A DNA stretch of 64,000 nt from Dehalogenimonas sp. THU2 (lineage in GTDB: Bacteria > Chloroflexota > Dehalococcoidia > Dehalococcoidales > Dehalococcoidaceae). Each line of letters begins with the position of its first letter. The stretch's first letter is position 1. The DNA lies in the NCBI RefSeq assembly GCF_039749495.1, contig NZ_JBDLLU010000005.1, positions 62,001 to 126,000 on the forward strand, in the 5' to 3' direction. Below, in pieces: positions 8,964 to 17,687 of the stretch. A program made the position numbers and the translations under genes. Below the pieces are notes generated by a model. The model saw only the letters and a list, made by a program, of their open reading frames with translations, did no database searches and was not told where the DNA came from.

Positions 8964-8976
8964 GTAACAATTTCTA

Positions 8977-11900
8977 TTACGGAGTCACAGTGATGCGACA
9001 CTGAGTTGGCTGGAACGACCACCCTGCTGGACTCTGGTAGCCGCCGAAGCTGGCTGATACGACACCGGCTGCTCCTGTGAGAGCGACAGCCACATCTCCG
9101 CTTGCCGAAGTTAACCCGTTCCCTGACGAGAGCGATCCTGCAGTGGTAAGGAATGAAACGTTCTGACCGACGACAGGATTGCCGTATTGGTCAGCTAAAT
9201 GGAAGGTAACCAAACCGCCAACGGTTGTTCCCGTAAGCACCGTCTGGATGAAAGGTACAACAGCCACGATGCTCATGTGAGACGACGCTAGTCGGTTTGC
9301 ATCGCCGAAGTAGACTGCATCTATAACAACGGAAGCCTTTTCATTTGGTGCCACAACGCTGAATGAGGCGATACCTGATGCATTTGTATTAACTATTATT
9401 GATCCGCTTTCGTTCGTGCCTGTCTCCAATTTGTAGAACACATAGTTGAAGGTGACAGGCAGGCTGGCGATAGTCACCGTGGCTTGGCTTGGCAGTGTCT
9501 GAATCAGCGCTGTCAGATTTATGTTTTGTCCGGGACTAACGGAATCTGCGGCGTCGGTAACGATTCGGGTTACCGCAAGGCCGGAAGGAACCACCTCGGC
9601 GGTGATTCGCACCTGTGATGGCTGGTACGACCAGCCACTGCCGTTAACAAAACCTCCGAAACTAGCTGACACGACGCCTGAGTTAACGTCGCTCAACGTT
9701 ACTGAAGCGTTTCCACTTGCGTCGGTCGTCGCAAGACCAGCCGAAAGTGTCCCTGCAGTTGTGAGGAAGGATAGATCTTGGCTGGCGATAGGGTTGCCGT
9801 ATGAGTCCGCCAAATGGAAAATTATAGTACCCGCGGTGTTGGATGCAGTCAAAACTGTTTGGATGAATGGTACTACCGCAATGGTGCTCATATTAGATGA
9901 TGGCTGTAGGTTGGCATCGCCATTGAAGATGGCGTCGATAACCACTGTAGCCTTCTCGTTGGGAGCGGGGATTGCCAATACAGCGTTGCCCGAAGCATCC
10001 GTGGTAACGGTTACGGAGCCAGATTCTGTAGTGCTGGACTCAAGTTTGTGGAATACATAGTTAAACAGAACAGGTAGGTCTGCCCTAACAATTGGTGCTA
10101 AACCGGGCAATTCTCTAAGAGATGCCGTCACGTTGATTGGTTTGGCAGGGCTGACCGATGTCGGGCCTAAGGTGACTGTCCTTGTCTGTCCTACGCCGGT
10201 ACTCTGGGCGCCAGCAACCGTTGGCACTGATTCTGCAGTAGCGGTGGGGAATCCGGGTATTGTGCTGCCCACTGTATTCAAGGCTGAAATCCGGTAGTAG
10301 TAAGTGATGGCGTTTTCAATTTCTGTATCATCGAAATTGGTCACCATTCCAACGTTCCTAGTCAATAAGTTAGCTGTGAAGCCAGCATCCGTAGCTCTAT
10401 CGATTTTGAAGCCGGTGGCGTTGACTGCCGGGTTAGTCCATGACAAACTAACGCGTTTTGGATCCTCCAGGATAACTGCGCTCACATTTTCTGGCGCATC
10501 CGGCGCGACGGCAAAACACACACCGTGCATCATGTCCATTTCCTCGTGGCCGAGGATGTGACAGTGGATGACATATTCCCAGCCGAAGTTGACCATTTGA
10601 TTGACGATGGTGATTGGATTACCGTTGGGATCGAAGAAACCTCCGGGAGGACCTATCAATACCTCACCAAGAGGCATCGTCGCATCTATCGGGCGGATGG
10701 AGTTCGGTACTTTGAAAGGTAACTGGGGAGCCACAGGGCGCAGGGCGACGATGGTATCTTCCAGCGGGCTGACCCTCAAAGTTTCCTTCCAGCCAAGTTC
10801 AGTGGCATGTGGGAATGAGATACTGCCATCCCAGGAAACCCGGTTGATCAATTGTATGTTGAACAGATGGAAATGTATGGGGTGAGTATCCACGCCATTA
10901 TGTGTGATTTTCCATAGCTGAGTGCCATCACCGGGCGCGGGTTCGCTCAAAGGGATCATGGAGTCACGTAACACTTCGACGGGCGGCGACGCATACGGGT
11001 AGAGCATGAAGTTGGCGGCGCCCACCTGGGTGTTGGGCAGTTCCAGCCCCAGCATACCGCTCATGCGACCGTAGATGGGATCAAACGCTTCGCCCATCTC
11101 ATCCTGGATGGCCTTGGGCTGAAGCGGCATTGTCATTTGTAGGCCGCTTATGGTCCTGAAAGTATGAGAGTTCTGGAAAATGCGGACGTAGGTATCGGAC
11201 GGAGTCGGGAATGAGGTTAGTCCGCCCCTTGGTGAAAAGGTTCCGTCTCCATTGTCCACGCGATATGCGCTGTTATAACGGCTGTTGGGTACGATGGTCT
11301 TGGGCTGGGTTCTCTCGAACACGCCCTGATGCGCCGCGTTAGATTCCCATGCCTCATTAAGGGCAGTCAGACTGAAGGTCGGAGCGGGGGCAATATCACG
11401 CACTCTGATTTGCATCACAGTGCGGGTGTTCGGGCCGTGGCCCTGCAGGGTGGTGTTGCCATTGGCAGGGTAGGTGTATCCACCCGCGTCACGCATATCC
11501 GGTGAGCCTGTGTAATAATCCAGGCGTGGGTCTGGGGCGGGGAAGGGAGCGGGGGCATCGTTATAGACGATAAGCGTCTTGCCGGCGAAAGCGGAGAAAT
11601 CGACGATCACATCAGAGCGCTCGGCGGGGCCAAGGAGGAGGGAGAAGGAGTTGACAAGGCCTGCGTTGAATGTAGTGACGTCAACGTTCCAGTCAATGGG
11701 GCGTTGGCGCACGACGGCGGGCGCCGGCAGGAAGCCGCCTTCAGAGCCGATCACAATCCAATCAGGACCGGCTGTATTCCAGTCCGGCACACCGCCCTCC
11801 CTGCCGTCCACCGGCCAGGTTCCGTTGCCTTCCTCAAAATCCTGAGGCCAGGTCAGGTCGGCTGGATACGGTGAGGCTACAACCGTCTTGACCTCGGTGC

Positions 11901-13596
11901 CGAATCCGGTACCCGGAGTTACGGGATCACCGTTGGCGTCGATGGCATAACCGGCAGGATCAGCCTCATACATTTGGAGGTTTACGAAGCGATCATTGCA
12001 GGCGTTAAGGACACGAAGCCTGTAGGCTTTGGGATCAACTTCCACATATGGGAAGGCGGTGCCGTTGACGATCATGGTATCCTGGAAGGATTCCATCTGC
12101 ATCGCCGGGTGAGGGGTGCCTGGGATAACAGGGGCTTCCCACGGCTCATTGATCGGATCGTAGTATGGGTTAGGTTGTGGTCCTACTACCAAATTGGTAG
12201 CCGGCGGCCAGAACCAGGGGGCGTACAGCCAGCGGCCCATCGGGTTGACACCCGAGCCATCGGGAGCCCAGGGATTGGCTGCCGGGTTGTAAACGCTGCC
12301 CATCCACAAGTCGCCGGTGTGTGGTGTGCCTGGGGTGATGCCCCAGTTCCAGGTCGGGTCAGTCGAGGGAATCATGGGAGCATCTACATAAGTCTTGTCC
12401 TGAACGACGAGAGGAATCTCATCGGCGGGGATGATTCCGTTGCCAATCAGTTCGGCTTCCACCGCATCTCTGATAATGTAGCCGGCGGCCATACCGACGT
12501 AAACATTGAGCCTGGTGATGCCGAGGGCATGGTCATGATAGAACATAAGTCGGGCGCTTATCTGGTTAGGATAATAGTAGTTGTACTGGCCGGGACCAGG
12601 ATCAGGCATGTCAGGGACGCCGGAATAAAGGACGCTGGCACCGTCTGGATACGATGTGGTTTCGCCGGCCGGAGTGACCCACTGGTGCGGCGTACCATCG
12701 CTGATCCAAGGGGCGTCAGCACCGTGGAGGTGGATGACCGCCCGGTTTTGGGTGTACTTTTCGGTGCCGCCCATCGGGCCGAGGCCGGCGCCCATCATCT
12801 CCTCATCGACTGGGATAAACAGGTCGCCGCCGGCGCCGGTAGGCAGTTCATTGGTGAACCTGATGCGGACAGCGCGATCTTTCTGAGCCACAATAAGCGG
12901 ACCCATATAGTGGATCGGGTCCGGTGAAACATCGTTGGCGGTGCCGCCCGCATTGGTGCCCATATTCGTCTGAACATAGCCGCGCAGACGGGTGGGTTGT
13001 AAGTCCGAATGCATTTTTTCGTCGAATTCACGCAGAGATATTTCATAATAATCAGAGCCGGGGTAGGTTAACCTATCAGGCTTGGCAACTGACATATACT
13101 GGCCGAGGAGATTGGCGTTTTCCGGGCCAAGGCCCGGCAACCGGTCGACAAACTTCCTGATGGGGGGGCTGTAAGCCCAGTTCGGGATGGTAATGCTAAA
13201 GTAGTCCGGTATATCTCCCGGACCGACAGTCACTGCCGACGGAAGAGCTGAGGTGATGAAATTATCACCCTCAGGCACCAGCAAACCGGCTTCGGCAGCA
13301 AGTTCTTTGATTCGCTTAGCTGCAGCCATGCGCTCCTCATGGGTGATCCTGTTGCGGTAGACCGGGTTTTTCACCGGTTCTGCTGCTTGTACTAACTTGC
13401 GGCTGGCAACAGTATAACCCAGCATGCCAGCGGTTCCCGCCGCCAGTTGCAGATATTGCCTCCGAGAAATGCCCCGCGGCGCCGGCTGAGATATGGCTGT
13501 CGACATTGAAATGGGGGGGGATTGACTGCTTCCTCCAGCTTCCCTCAGCTTCCTATTGAAAATATTGGTAGCCTTCCGACGCCTTTGTGCAGACAT
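8977..13596 (-). CDS. Giant Tat-exported multicopper oxidase with Fn3 and two Ig-like repeats
   Basis: 1539 aa from the ATG at 13596, chosen because AAGGAG lies six bases before it; an ATG at 13614 has no such site. A twin-arginine signal (ISRRQYLQL, Arg about 45-46) precedes a helical region. Copper motifs of multicopper oxidases are complete: HLHG (289-292), FYHDHALG (His 354, 356), HPIHFH (905-910) and HCHILGH with following Met pair (about 1011-1023), so type 1, 2 and 3 sites can be formed. Then a fibronectin III domain (about 1032-1120) and two tandem modules of about 200 residues (about 1134-1335 and 1339-1539) that share VVPFIQTVL and YGNP motifs and look like bacterial Ig-like/invasin domains. 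The oxidase part is longer than laccases and resembles large bilirubin-oxidase or Mn-oxidase relatives. It is likely cell-surface anchored or displayed. The substrate is unknown. Confidence 0.88.
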   Translation of the reverse strand: MSAQRRRKATNIFNRKLREAGGSSQSPPISMSTAISQPAPRGISRRQYLQLAAGTAGMLGYTVASRKLVQAAEPVKNPVYRNRITHEERMAAAKRIKELAAEAGLLVPEGDNFITSALPSAVTVGPGDIPDYFSITIPNWAYSPPIRKFVDRLPGLGPENANLLGQYMSVAKPDRLTYPGSDYYEISLREFDEKMHSDLQPTRLRGYVQTNMGTNAGGTANDVSPDPIHYMGPLIVAQKDRAVRIRFTNELPTGAGGDLFIPVDEEMMGAGLGPMGGTEKYTQNRAVIHLHGADAPWISDGTPHQWVTPAGETTSYPDGASVLYSGVPDMPDPGPGQYNYYYPNQISARLMFYHDHALGITRLNVYVGMAAGYIIRDAVEAELIGNGIIPADEIPLVVQDKTYVDAPMIPSTDPTWNWGITPGTPHTGDLWMGSVYNPAANPWAPDGSGVNPMGRWLYAPWFWPPATNLVVGPQPNPYYDPINEPWEAPVIPGTPHPAMQMESFQDTMIVNGTAFPYVEVDPKAYRLRVLNACNDRFVNLQMYEADPAGYAIDANGDPVTPGTGFGTEVKTVVASPYPADLTWPQDFEEGNGTWPVDGREGGVPDWNTAGPDWIVIGSEGGFLPAPAVVRQRPIDWNVDVTTFNAGLVNSFSLLLGPAERSDVIVDFSAFAGKTLIVYNDAPAPFPAPDPRLDYYTGSPDMRDAGGYTYPANGNTTLQGHGPNTRTVMQIRVRDIAPAPTFSLTALNEAWESNAAHQGVFERTQPKTIVPNSRYNSAYRVDNGDGTFSPRGGLTSFPTPSDTYVRIFQNSHTFRTISGLQMTMPLQPKAIQDEMGEAFDPIYGRMSGMLGLELPNTQVGAANFMLYPYASPPVEVLRDSMIPLSEPAPGDGTQLWKITHNGVDTHPIHFHLFNIQLINRVSWDGSISFPHATELGWKETLRVSPLEDTIVALRPVAPQLPFKVPNSIRPIDATMPLGEVLIGPPGGFFDPNGNPITIVNQMVNFGWEYVIHCHILGHEEMDMMHGVCFAVAPDAPENVSAVILEDPKRVSLSWTNPAVNATGFKIDRATDAGFTANLLTRNVGMVTNFDDTEIENAITYYYRISALNTVGSTIPGFPTATAESVPTVAGAQSTGVGQTRTVTLGPTSVSPAKPINVTASLRELPGLAPIVRADLPVLFNYVFHKLESSTTESGSVTVTTDASGNAVLAIPAPNEKATVVIDAIFNGDANLQPSSNMSTIAVVPFIQTVLTASNTAGTIIFHLADSYGNPIASQDLSFLTTAGTLSAGLATTDASGNASVTLSDVNSGVVSASFGGFVNGSGWSYQPSQVRITAEVVPSGLAVTRIVTDAADSVSPGQNINLTALIQTLPSQATVTIASLPVTFNYVFYKLETGTNESGSIIVNTNASGIASFSVVAPNEKASVVIDAVYFGDANRLASSHMSIVAVVPFIQTVLTGTTVGGLVTFHLADQYGNPVVGQNVSFLTTAGSLSSGNGLTSASGDVAVALTGAAGVVSASFGGYQSPAGWSFQPTQCRITVTP

Positions 13597-13614
13597 TTCC
13601 CTCTCCTTCGGCAT

Positions 13615-13889
13615 TTTTAAATTTTGGTATACCCTGAGCGGCCACGATCCTATTGTTTATCAGGATAACACGTCTTTATAATCTTAACAATACGTAGTTT
13701 TACGTAATTTTTGGAATATACCTATTTAGTTTAGCATTAATTCCAAACTCCCACTAATAGGTATGGAAAAGGTTCGCAAAGCAACTGAGCGCCCATAATC
13801 GTGACAAACAAACACGCTTGCTAGTGATGGCGCGACGTAGTTCAAAAATTAATAAAATAATCTTCGCCTGGTATTCACGGGAACAACCA
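13615..13889. other. Intergenic region upstream of the multicopper oxidase
   Basis: No gene is seen in these 275 bases. It is AT-rich. On the minus strand, TTGTTA followed 17 bases later by TATCCT, about 60 bases before the oxidase start, is a weak promoter candidate. It also contains the long inverted repeat described separately. Confidence 0.5.
13718..13764. promoter_or_regulatory. Long-spaced inverted repeat upstream of the oxidase promoter region
   Basis: ATACCTATTTAG (13718-13729) and CTAATAGGTAT (13754-13764) are reverse complements apart from one extra T, separated by 24 bases. A second overlapping pair, TTGGAAT/ATTCCAA, lies inside the same region. It could be a regulator binding site for the oxidase or the terminator stem of recO, which ends 126 bases away. 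Confidence 0.35.
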
Positions 13890-14660
13890 TCATTCACATA
13901 GGAGAGTCATCTTTAGCTCGTCCAGCCATACCGCGCTCTTGATCTCGTGTTCCAGCAAAAAGCGCAAATAGGACTGGGTGATCCTGCGGATCTCCTGATT
14001 CAGCGCCGGGCGATACTTAAGTCGCATGGCAGAATCGTAACCGTTTTCCATGAGAAAGCGCATGACTTTGAGGCCGCTGGATGATATGGGATAGGCTATC
14101 GGCGCGGCGGCGGCGCAATCGGGGCATAATGTGCCACCGGCCAGTGCCGAGAAGTAATTGGTTACCGGCTGGAGATCAGAGCCGCAATTCAGGCAGCGGT
14201 ACAGCGACGGCTGGTAGCCCAGGTTAGTCAGATGATTCAGCTCGAAGAAACGGCTCAAGAGCTCAAGGTTGGCGGTTTGCCCCAGGTTGCCAAGGGTTTC
14301 GGTCAACAGGTCGAATAAGGGAAGATTTGGTTGGCCTTCCGGCGCGAAGTGATAAACCAGTTCGGTAAAATACAGGGCATAAGACGTGCGCTCCAGTGAA
14401 TTGCGGATATCCAGGTGCGCGTTCAGTGTCTGGCTGCCGATAATGATATCCATGTTCTTGCCGCGGGCTAAGGTCACATCGGTGTATGTCAGCGTTTCCA
14501 GGTGTCCGGCGAGCTTGCTTTTTGCTTTGCGGACACCGCGGGCGATGGCGGAGATCTTTCCCAGTTCCCTGGTGAAAAGGGTGATCACCCGGTCCGCTTC
14601 CTTGAGACGGGCTCGCTTGATGACTACGGCCGGGGTTTTCAGCTCATGAGACGCGGTCAT
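13890..14660 (-). CDS. recO: DNA repair protein RecO
   Basis: 256 aa, the usual length. The N-terminal OB-fold shows the RecO pattern (AVVIKRARLKEADRVITLFTR-type opening, GKISAIARGVRKAKSKL and a later LYFTELVYHF in the helical domain). A zinc site is visible as CLNCG near residue 150 and CPDC about 30 residues on. RecO binds single-stranded DNA-SSB and works with RecR to load RecA; recR lies in the same operon. The start overlaps the upstream DNA-glycosylase-like gene as ATGA, so it is the last gene of the dnaX operon. Confidence 0.95.
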   Translation of the reverse strand: MTASHELKTPAVVIKRARLKEADRVITLFTRELGKISAIARGVRKAKSKLAGHLETLTYTDVTLARGKNMDIIIGSQTLNAHLDIRNSLERTSYALYFTELVYHFAPEGQPNLPLFDLLTETLGNLGQTANLELLSRFFELNHLTNLGYQPSLYRCLNCGSDLQPVTNYFSALAGGTLCPDCAAAAPIAYPISSSGLKVMRFLMENGYDSAMRLKYRPALNQEIRRITQSYLRFLLEHEIKSAVWLDELKMTLLCE

Positions 14661-15346
14661 ATGCTCTTAGCCTTGAGCCGTTCCTGCACCGCAGCGCTCT
14701 GAAGCTCACGCAGGGCATCCGCGGCGATCCAATGGGCGGCGGGGTTATCCAGGCGGGCGATTTCCGTGGCTGCCGCGATCGCCAGAGCGTTCAATCCCGT
14801 AGATCGTTTCCCGATCTGCCGCAGCGCCCAATTGACCGCTTTCTTGACGAAGTTACGCGCATCGTTGGAACCGCGGACGATCTCGGGTAAGAATGCCTTA
14901 ATTTGCTCATCGGGGATCTTTTTGTCACCCACCGCCAGACGAGCCATGAGTACGAAACCGGCACGTTTAACGAAAACCTCCTGGCGGTGGCTCCATTCGA
15001 TCGCTTTATCGTAAGCGTATGGTGTTTTCTCCCAGAGATTGGAGCAGACCTGGTCGCAGACGTCCCAGGAATCGAAATCCGCTATCCATGCCTCCATCTG
15101 GGCGATGGTGACCTGCTTTGGATCATCGACCAGCGACGCAAGAATCCGGGCTTCATGGATGCCGGAGTTCCAAAGGCCGATGGCTAACTCATGATTGCGG
15201 CGATGCAGCTTTGCCATAGCTCGTAGCGCGGGGATCGATACGCCGAGCGTGTTGTCAGGGTTGATGCCGAAGCGCGCCATGCCCACTATGTTGGCGGGAT
15301 TAGACATCGATCGGAGTTCCGTGAGGATATCGTCGCAGAGGCTCAT
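14657..15346 (-). CDS. DNA alkylation repair protein, AlkD-like HEAT-repeat glycosylase
   Basis: 229 aa composed of helical HEAT-like repeats. Visible family marks include the N-terminal GINPDNTLGVSIPALRAMAK segment, the WDVCDQVCSNLW box around residue 92 and the FVKKAVNWALRQIGKR box around residue 165, as in AlkC/AlkD relatives that excise positively charged alkylpurines without base flipping. It is coupled by ATGA to csaA before it and to recO after it, within a repair-rich operon. Confidence 0.85.
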   Translation of the reverse strand: MSLCDDILTELRSMSNPANIVGMARFGINPDNTLGVSIPALRAMAKLHRRNHELAIGLWNSGIHEARILASLVDDPKQVTIAQMEAWIADFDSWDVCDQVCSNLWEKTPYAYDKAIEWSHRQEVFVKRAGFVLMARLAVGDKKIPDEQIKAFLPEIVRGSNDARNFVKKAVNWALRQIGKRSTGLNALAIAAATEIARLDNPAAHWIAADALRELQSAAVQERLKAKSI

Positions 15347-15690
15347 TGGACGCGGGTTCCAACCGGTACTTCACAGTCAGGCGCCACCAGCACGACATCA
15401 TCATCACCGTTGACAGCTCCCAGCACCAGCACCTCAGAGATGAAATCAGCGATCTGTTTGGGCGGGAAATTGACCACCGCCAGGACCATGCGACCGACAA
15501 GTTTTTCGCAGGAATAGCGCCTGGTGATTTGGGCGCTGGACTGCTTTATACCCAGTTCACCGAAATCCAGCCAGAGACGGAAGGCCTTTTTTCGGGCTTT
15601 GGGGGAAGGCTCGGCCCGGATAACGCGGCCGGCTCGAATGTCGATCTTCTCGAATTCGGCGAAAGTGACCGTGGACACACTTAGAGCCAT
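15343..15690 (-). CDS. csaA: CsaA-like tRNA-binding-domain protein
   Basis: 115 aa from the ATG at 15690, which overlaps the corA stop; a longer frame upstream lies wholly within corA. The body is an EMAP/tRNA-binding OB-fold: FEKIDIRAGRVI near the start, KPR-like positive segment, a GxxSSAQI segment and VVNFPPKQI, ending with VLVLGAVNGDDDVVLV. In Bacillus CsaA is described as a chaperone linked to protein export; the OB-fold also binds tRNA. It is translationally coupled on both sides in the dnaX-recO operon. Confidence 0.88.
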   Translation of the reverse strand: MALSVSTVTFAEFEKIDIRAGRVIRAEPSPKARKKAFRLWLDFGELGIKQSSAQITRRYSCEKLVGRMVLAVVNFPPKQIADFISEVLVLGAVNGDDDVVLVAPDCEVPVGTRVQ

Positions 15691-16745
15691 TTCTTGCGTC
15701 GGAAGTACAATAGAAGGAGCAGTCCCACCAGCCCCATGACCGCCAGCACGGCAAAATAGCCCCAGCGCCACCCCAGCTCCGGCATGAAATCAAAATTCAT
15801 GCCGTAAACCCCCGCGATGAAAGTCAGGGGTATGAAGATGGTGGCGATGATGGTCAGCACCTTCATAACCTCGTTCAGCCGATTGGAAACGCTGGAAAGG
15901 TAGATGTCCAGCAGGTCCGAGAGCATTTCGCGGGAGTTATCGATGCTGTCCATGACCTGGATGGTGTGGTCATACACGTCCAGAAAGTACGGACGGGTGA
16001 CGTCGGCGATTAGCGGCGAATCAGAATGGCGTAAACCGCTGACCACTTCCCGCAGCGGCCAGATGCCGCGGCGCATGAAAAGGAGTTCCCTTTTGAGGGT
16101 TTTGATGGTGGACAGGGTCTCGGCGGTGGGGGACAGCAACAGGTTTTCTTCCAGATCGTCGATGACATCGCCGAAGCCTTCCAGGACCACGAAATAGTTA
16201 TCGACGATGGCGTCGATCAGGGCATAAGCGAGCGTGTCGGCGCCCTGTTTGCGCAGCAGGCCTTTGTTTTTGCGCAATCGCTCCCGAACGTGTCCGAAGG
16301 CGTCACCGGTGCCTTCCTGAAAAGAGATGACATAATTACTGCCCAGTACTAGGGAGACTTGTTCGGCGACGGTCTCGTTCTCGATCTCGTCGCGGTACAG
16401 CATCTTGAGGACGATGAACAGGTACTGGTCGTGATCTTCAAGTTTGGGACGCTGCTGGGTATTGGCGATATCCTCCTGGATGAGCGGATGTAATCCGAAG
16501 TGGCGGCCTAATTCTTCGATGATCGCCGGTTCATGCAGGCCGTCGATGTTAATCCAGGTGACGGTGGCGGTATCGCGGAAGACACAAGCCTCGGCGGCGG
16601 TTGAAAGGACTCTTTCCTGAAATTGCCCGGCATCGTAGTCCAGGACGGTAATCCTGGTTTTATCTGCCCGGCGTTTACCGACATGGATGACCGTTCCGGG
16701 CGGCATGCCGGCCTTGTGCGACTGGCTGACAACCTGTTTGGTCAT
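15681..16745 (-). CDS. corA: Magnesium/cobalt transport protein CorA
   Basis: 354 aa. A large cytoplasmic N-terminal domain with long helices is followed by two C-terminal membrane helices and the hallmark YGMNF motif (residues about 317-321) at the end of the first one, then PELGWRWGY. The protein ends with a lysine/arginine tail after helix 2 (RRKKWL). It forms pentameric Mg2+ channels. The gene is third from the end of the recombination/replication operon between recR and csaA, an unusual but tight arrangement (15-base gap and 10-base overlap). Confidence 0.95.
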   Translation of the reverse strand: MTKQVVSQSHKAGMPPGTVIHVGKRRADKTRITVLDYDAGQFQERVLSTAAEACVFRDTATVTWINIDGLHEPAIIEELGRHFGLHPLIQEDIANTQQRPKLEDHDQYLFIVLKMLYRDEIENETVAEQVSLVLGSNYVISFQEGTGDAFGHVRERLRKNKGLLRKQGADTLAYALIDAIVDNYFVVLEGFGDVIDDLEENLLLSPTAETLSTIKTLKRELLFMRRGIWPLREVVSGLRHSDSPLIADVTRPYFLDVYDHTIQVMDSIDNSREMLSDLLDIYLSSVSNRLNEVMKVLTIIATIFIPLTFIAGVYGMNFDFMPELGWRWGYFAVLAVMGLVGLLLLLYFRRKKWL

Positions 16746-16760
16746 GATATGGTCACCTGG

Positions 16761-17372
16761 TTAAAACTCCTGGCGGTTTTCCATGGCGCGCGACAGGGTG
16801 ACATCATCGGCGTACTCAATCTCACCACCGAAGGGCAGGCCACGGGCGAGGCGGGTGACCCTGACACCGAGAGGGGTGATCAGGCGCTGCAGGTACATGG
16901 CCGTGGTCTCACCTTCCACGTTGGCATTGGTGGCCAGGATCACCTCGACGACGCCGCCACACTCGAGGCGAGTCAGGAGCTCGGCCATGCGGATGTCGGC
17001 GGTGCCGATGCCCTCGGTGGGGGAGATGGCGCCGTGAAGCACATGGTAGGCACCCTTGTAGGCGCCGGTGTGCTCCAGCGTCAGCATGTCCTGGGGTTGT
17101 TCCACCACACAGACGCGGGTCTGGTCACGCACCGGGTTGGCGCAGATGCCGCAGGTCTCGGCGTCGGCGATGTTGCAGCAGATGCGGCATAAGCGGGTCT
17201 TCTGCTTGACGCTGACCAGGGCGTCGGCCAGGTCCCGCACCTGCTCCTCGCTGGCTTTCAGGATGTGATAAGAAAGGCGCTGGGCGCTCTTGGGCCCGAT
17301 GCCGGGCAACCGGCTCAGAACTTCCGTAAGCCGGTTGACCGCGGCGGCTGTTGATTTAGGGGCTTCTTTCAT
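16761..17372 (-). CDS. recR: Recombination protein RecR
   Basis: 203 aa. The helix-hairpin-helix region [15 protein letters not shown] (about 18-32), the four-cysteine zinc motif starting [16 protein letters not shown] (about 57-72) and the Toprim domain with VCVVEQPQD and the GGEIEYADD end are all present. It works with RecO, encoded in the same operon, in RecA loading. It directly follows ybaB, the classic dnaX-ybaB-recR order. Confidence 0.97.
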   Translation of the reverse strand: MKEAPKSTAAAVNRLTEVLSRLPGIGPKSAQRLSYHILKASEEQVRDLADALVSVKQKTRLCRICCNIADAETCGICANPVRDQTRVCVVEQPQDMLTLEHTGAYKGAYHVLHGAISPTEGIGTADIRMAELLTRLECGGVVEVILATNANVEGETTAMYLQRLITPLGVRVTRLARGLPFGGEIEYADDVTLSRAMENRQEF

Positions 17373-17387
17373 TGGGAAAAATTGTCC

Positions 17388-17687
17388 TTAGCTCAGTCCG
17401 GAAATGTTCATGCCGCCCATCATGCCGGCCATTTCCTTGCTGGAGGCCTTCTTGGCTTTTTCCAGGGCGTCGTTGACCACTTTGAGGACGTTGTCCTCGA
17501 GCTGCTTGGCTTTTTCCGGCTTCAGGGCGTCCGGGGCAATGGTGATTGACAGCACCTTCTGCTGGCCGTTGGCGGTCACCTTGACCGGGCCTTTTTCGGC
17601 TTCGACGATTACCTTGGCCAGTTCTTTCTGGATCTTATCCAACTGTGATTTGAGTTCCATAGCCTGTTTTACCCTTGAGAAGTCCAT
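17388..17687 (-). CDS. YbaB/EbfC nucleoid-associated protein
   Basis: 99 aa from the ATG at 17687; the frame opens further upstream only inside dnaX. The short helix-strand fold is recognisable by QLDKIQKELAKVIVEAEKG, VTANGQQKVLSITI and the C-terminal MAGMMGGMNISGL tail. YbaB dimers bind DNA non-specifically or weakly specifically. It overlaps the end of dnaX by 19 bases and precedes recR by 15. Confidence 0.95.
   Translation of the reverse strand: MDFSRVKQAMELKSQLDKIQKELAKVIVEAEKGPVKVTANGQQKVLSITIAPDALKPEKAKQLEDNVLKVVNDALEKAKKASSKEMAGMMGGMNISGLS

Noticed and set aside
11974-12927. Long open frame (317 codons) on the plus strand
   Set aside because: It lies wholly antisense to the multicopper oxidase; its text is a compositional mirror, with no recognisable motif and no ribosome binding site.
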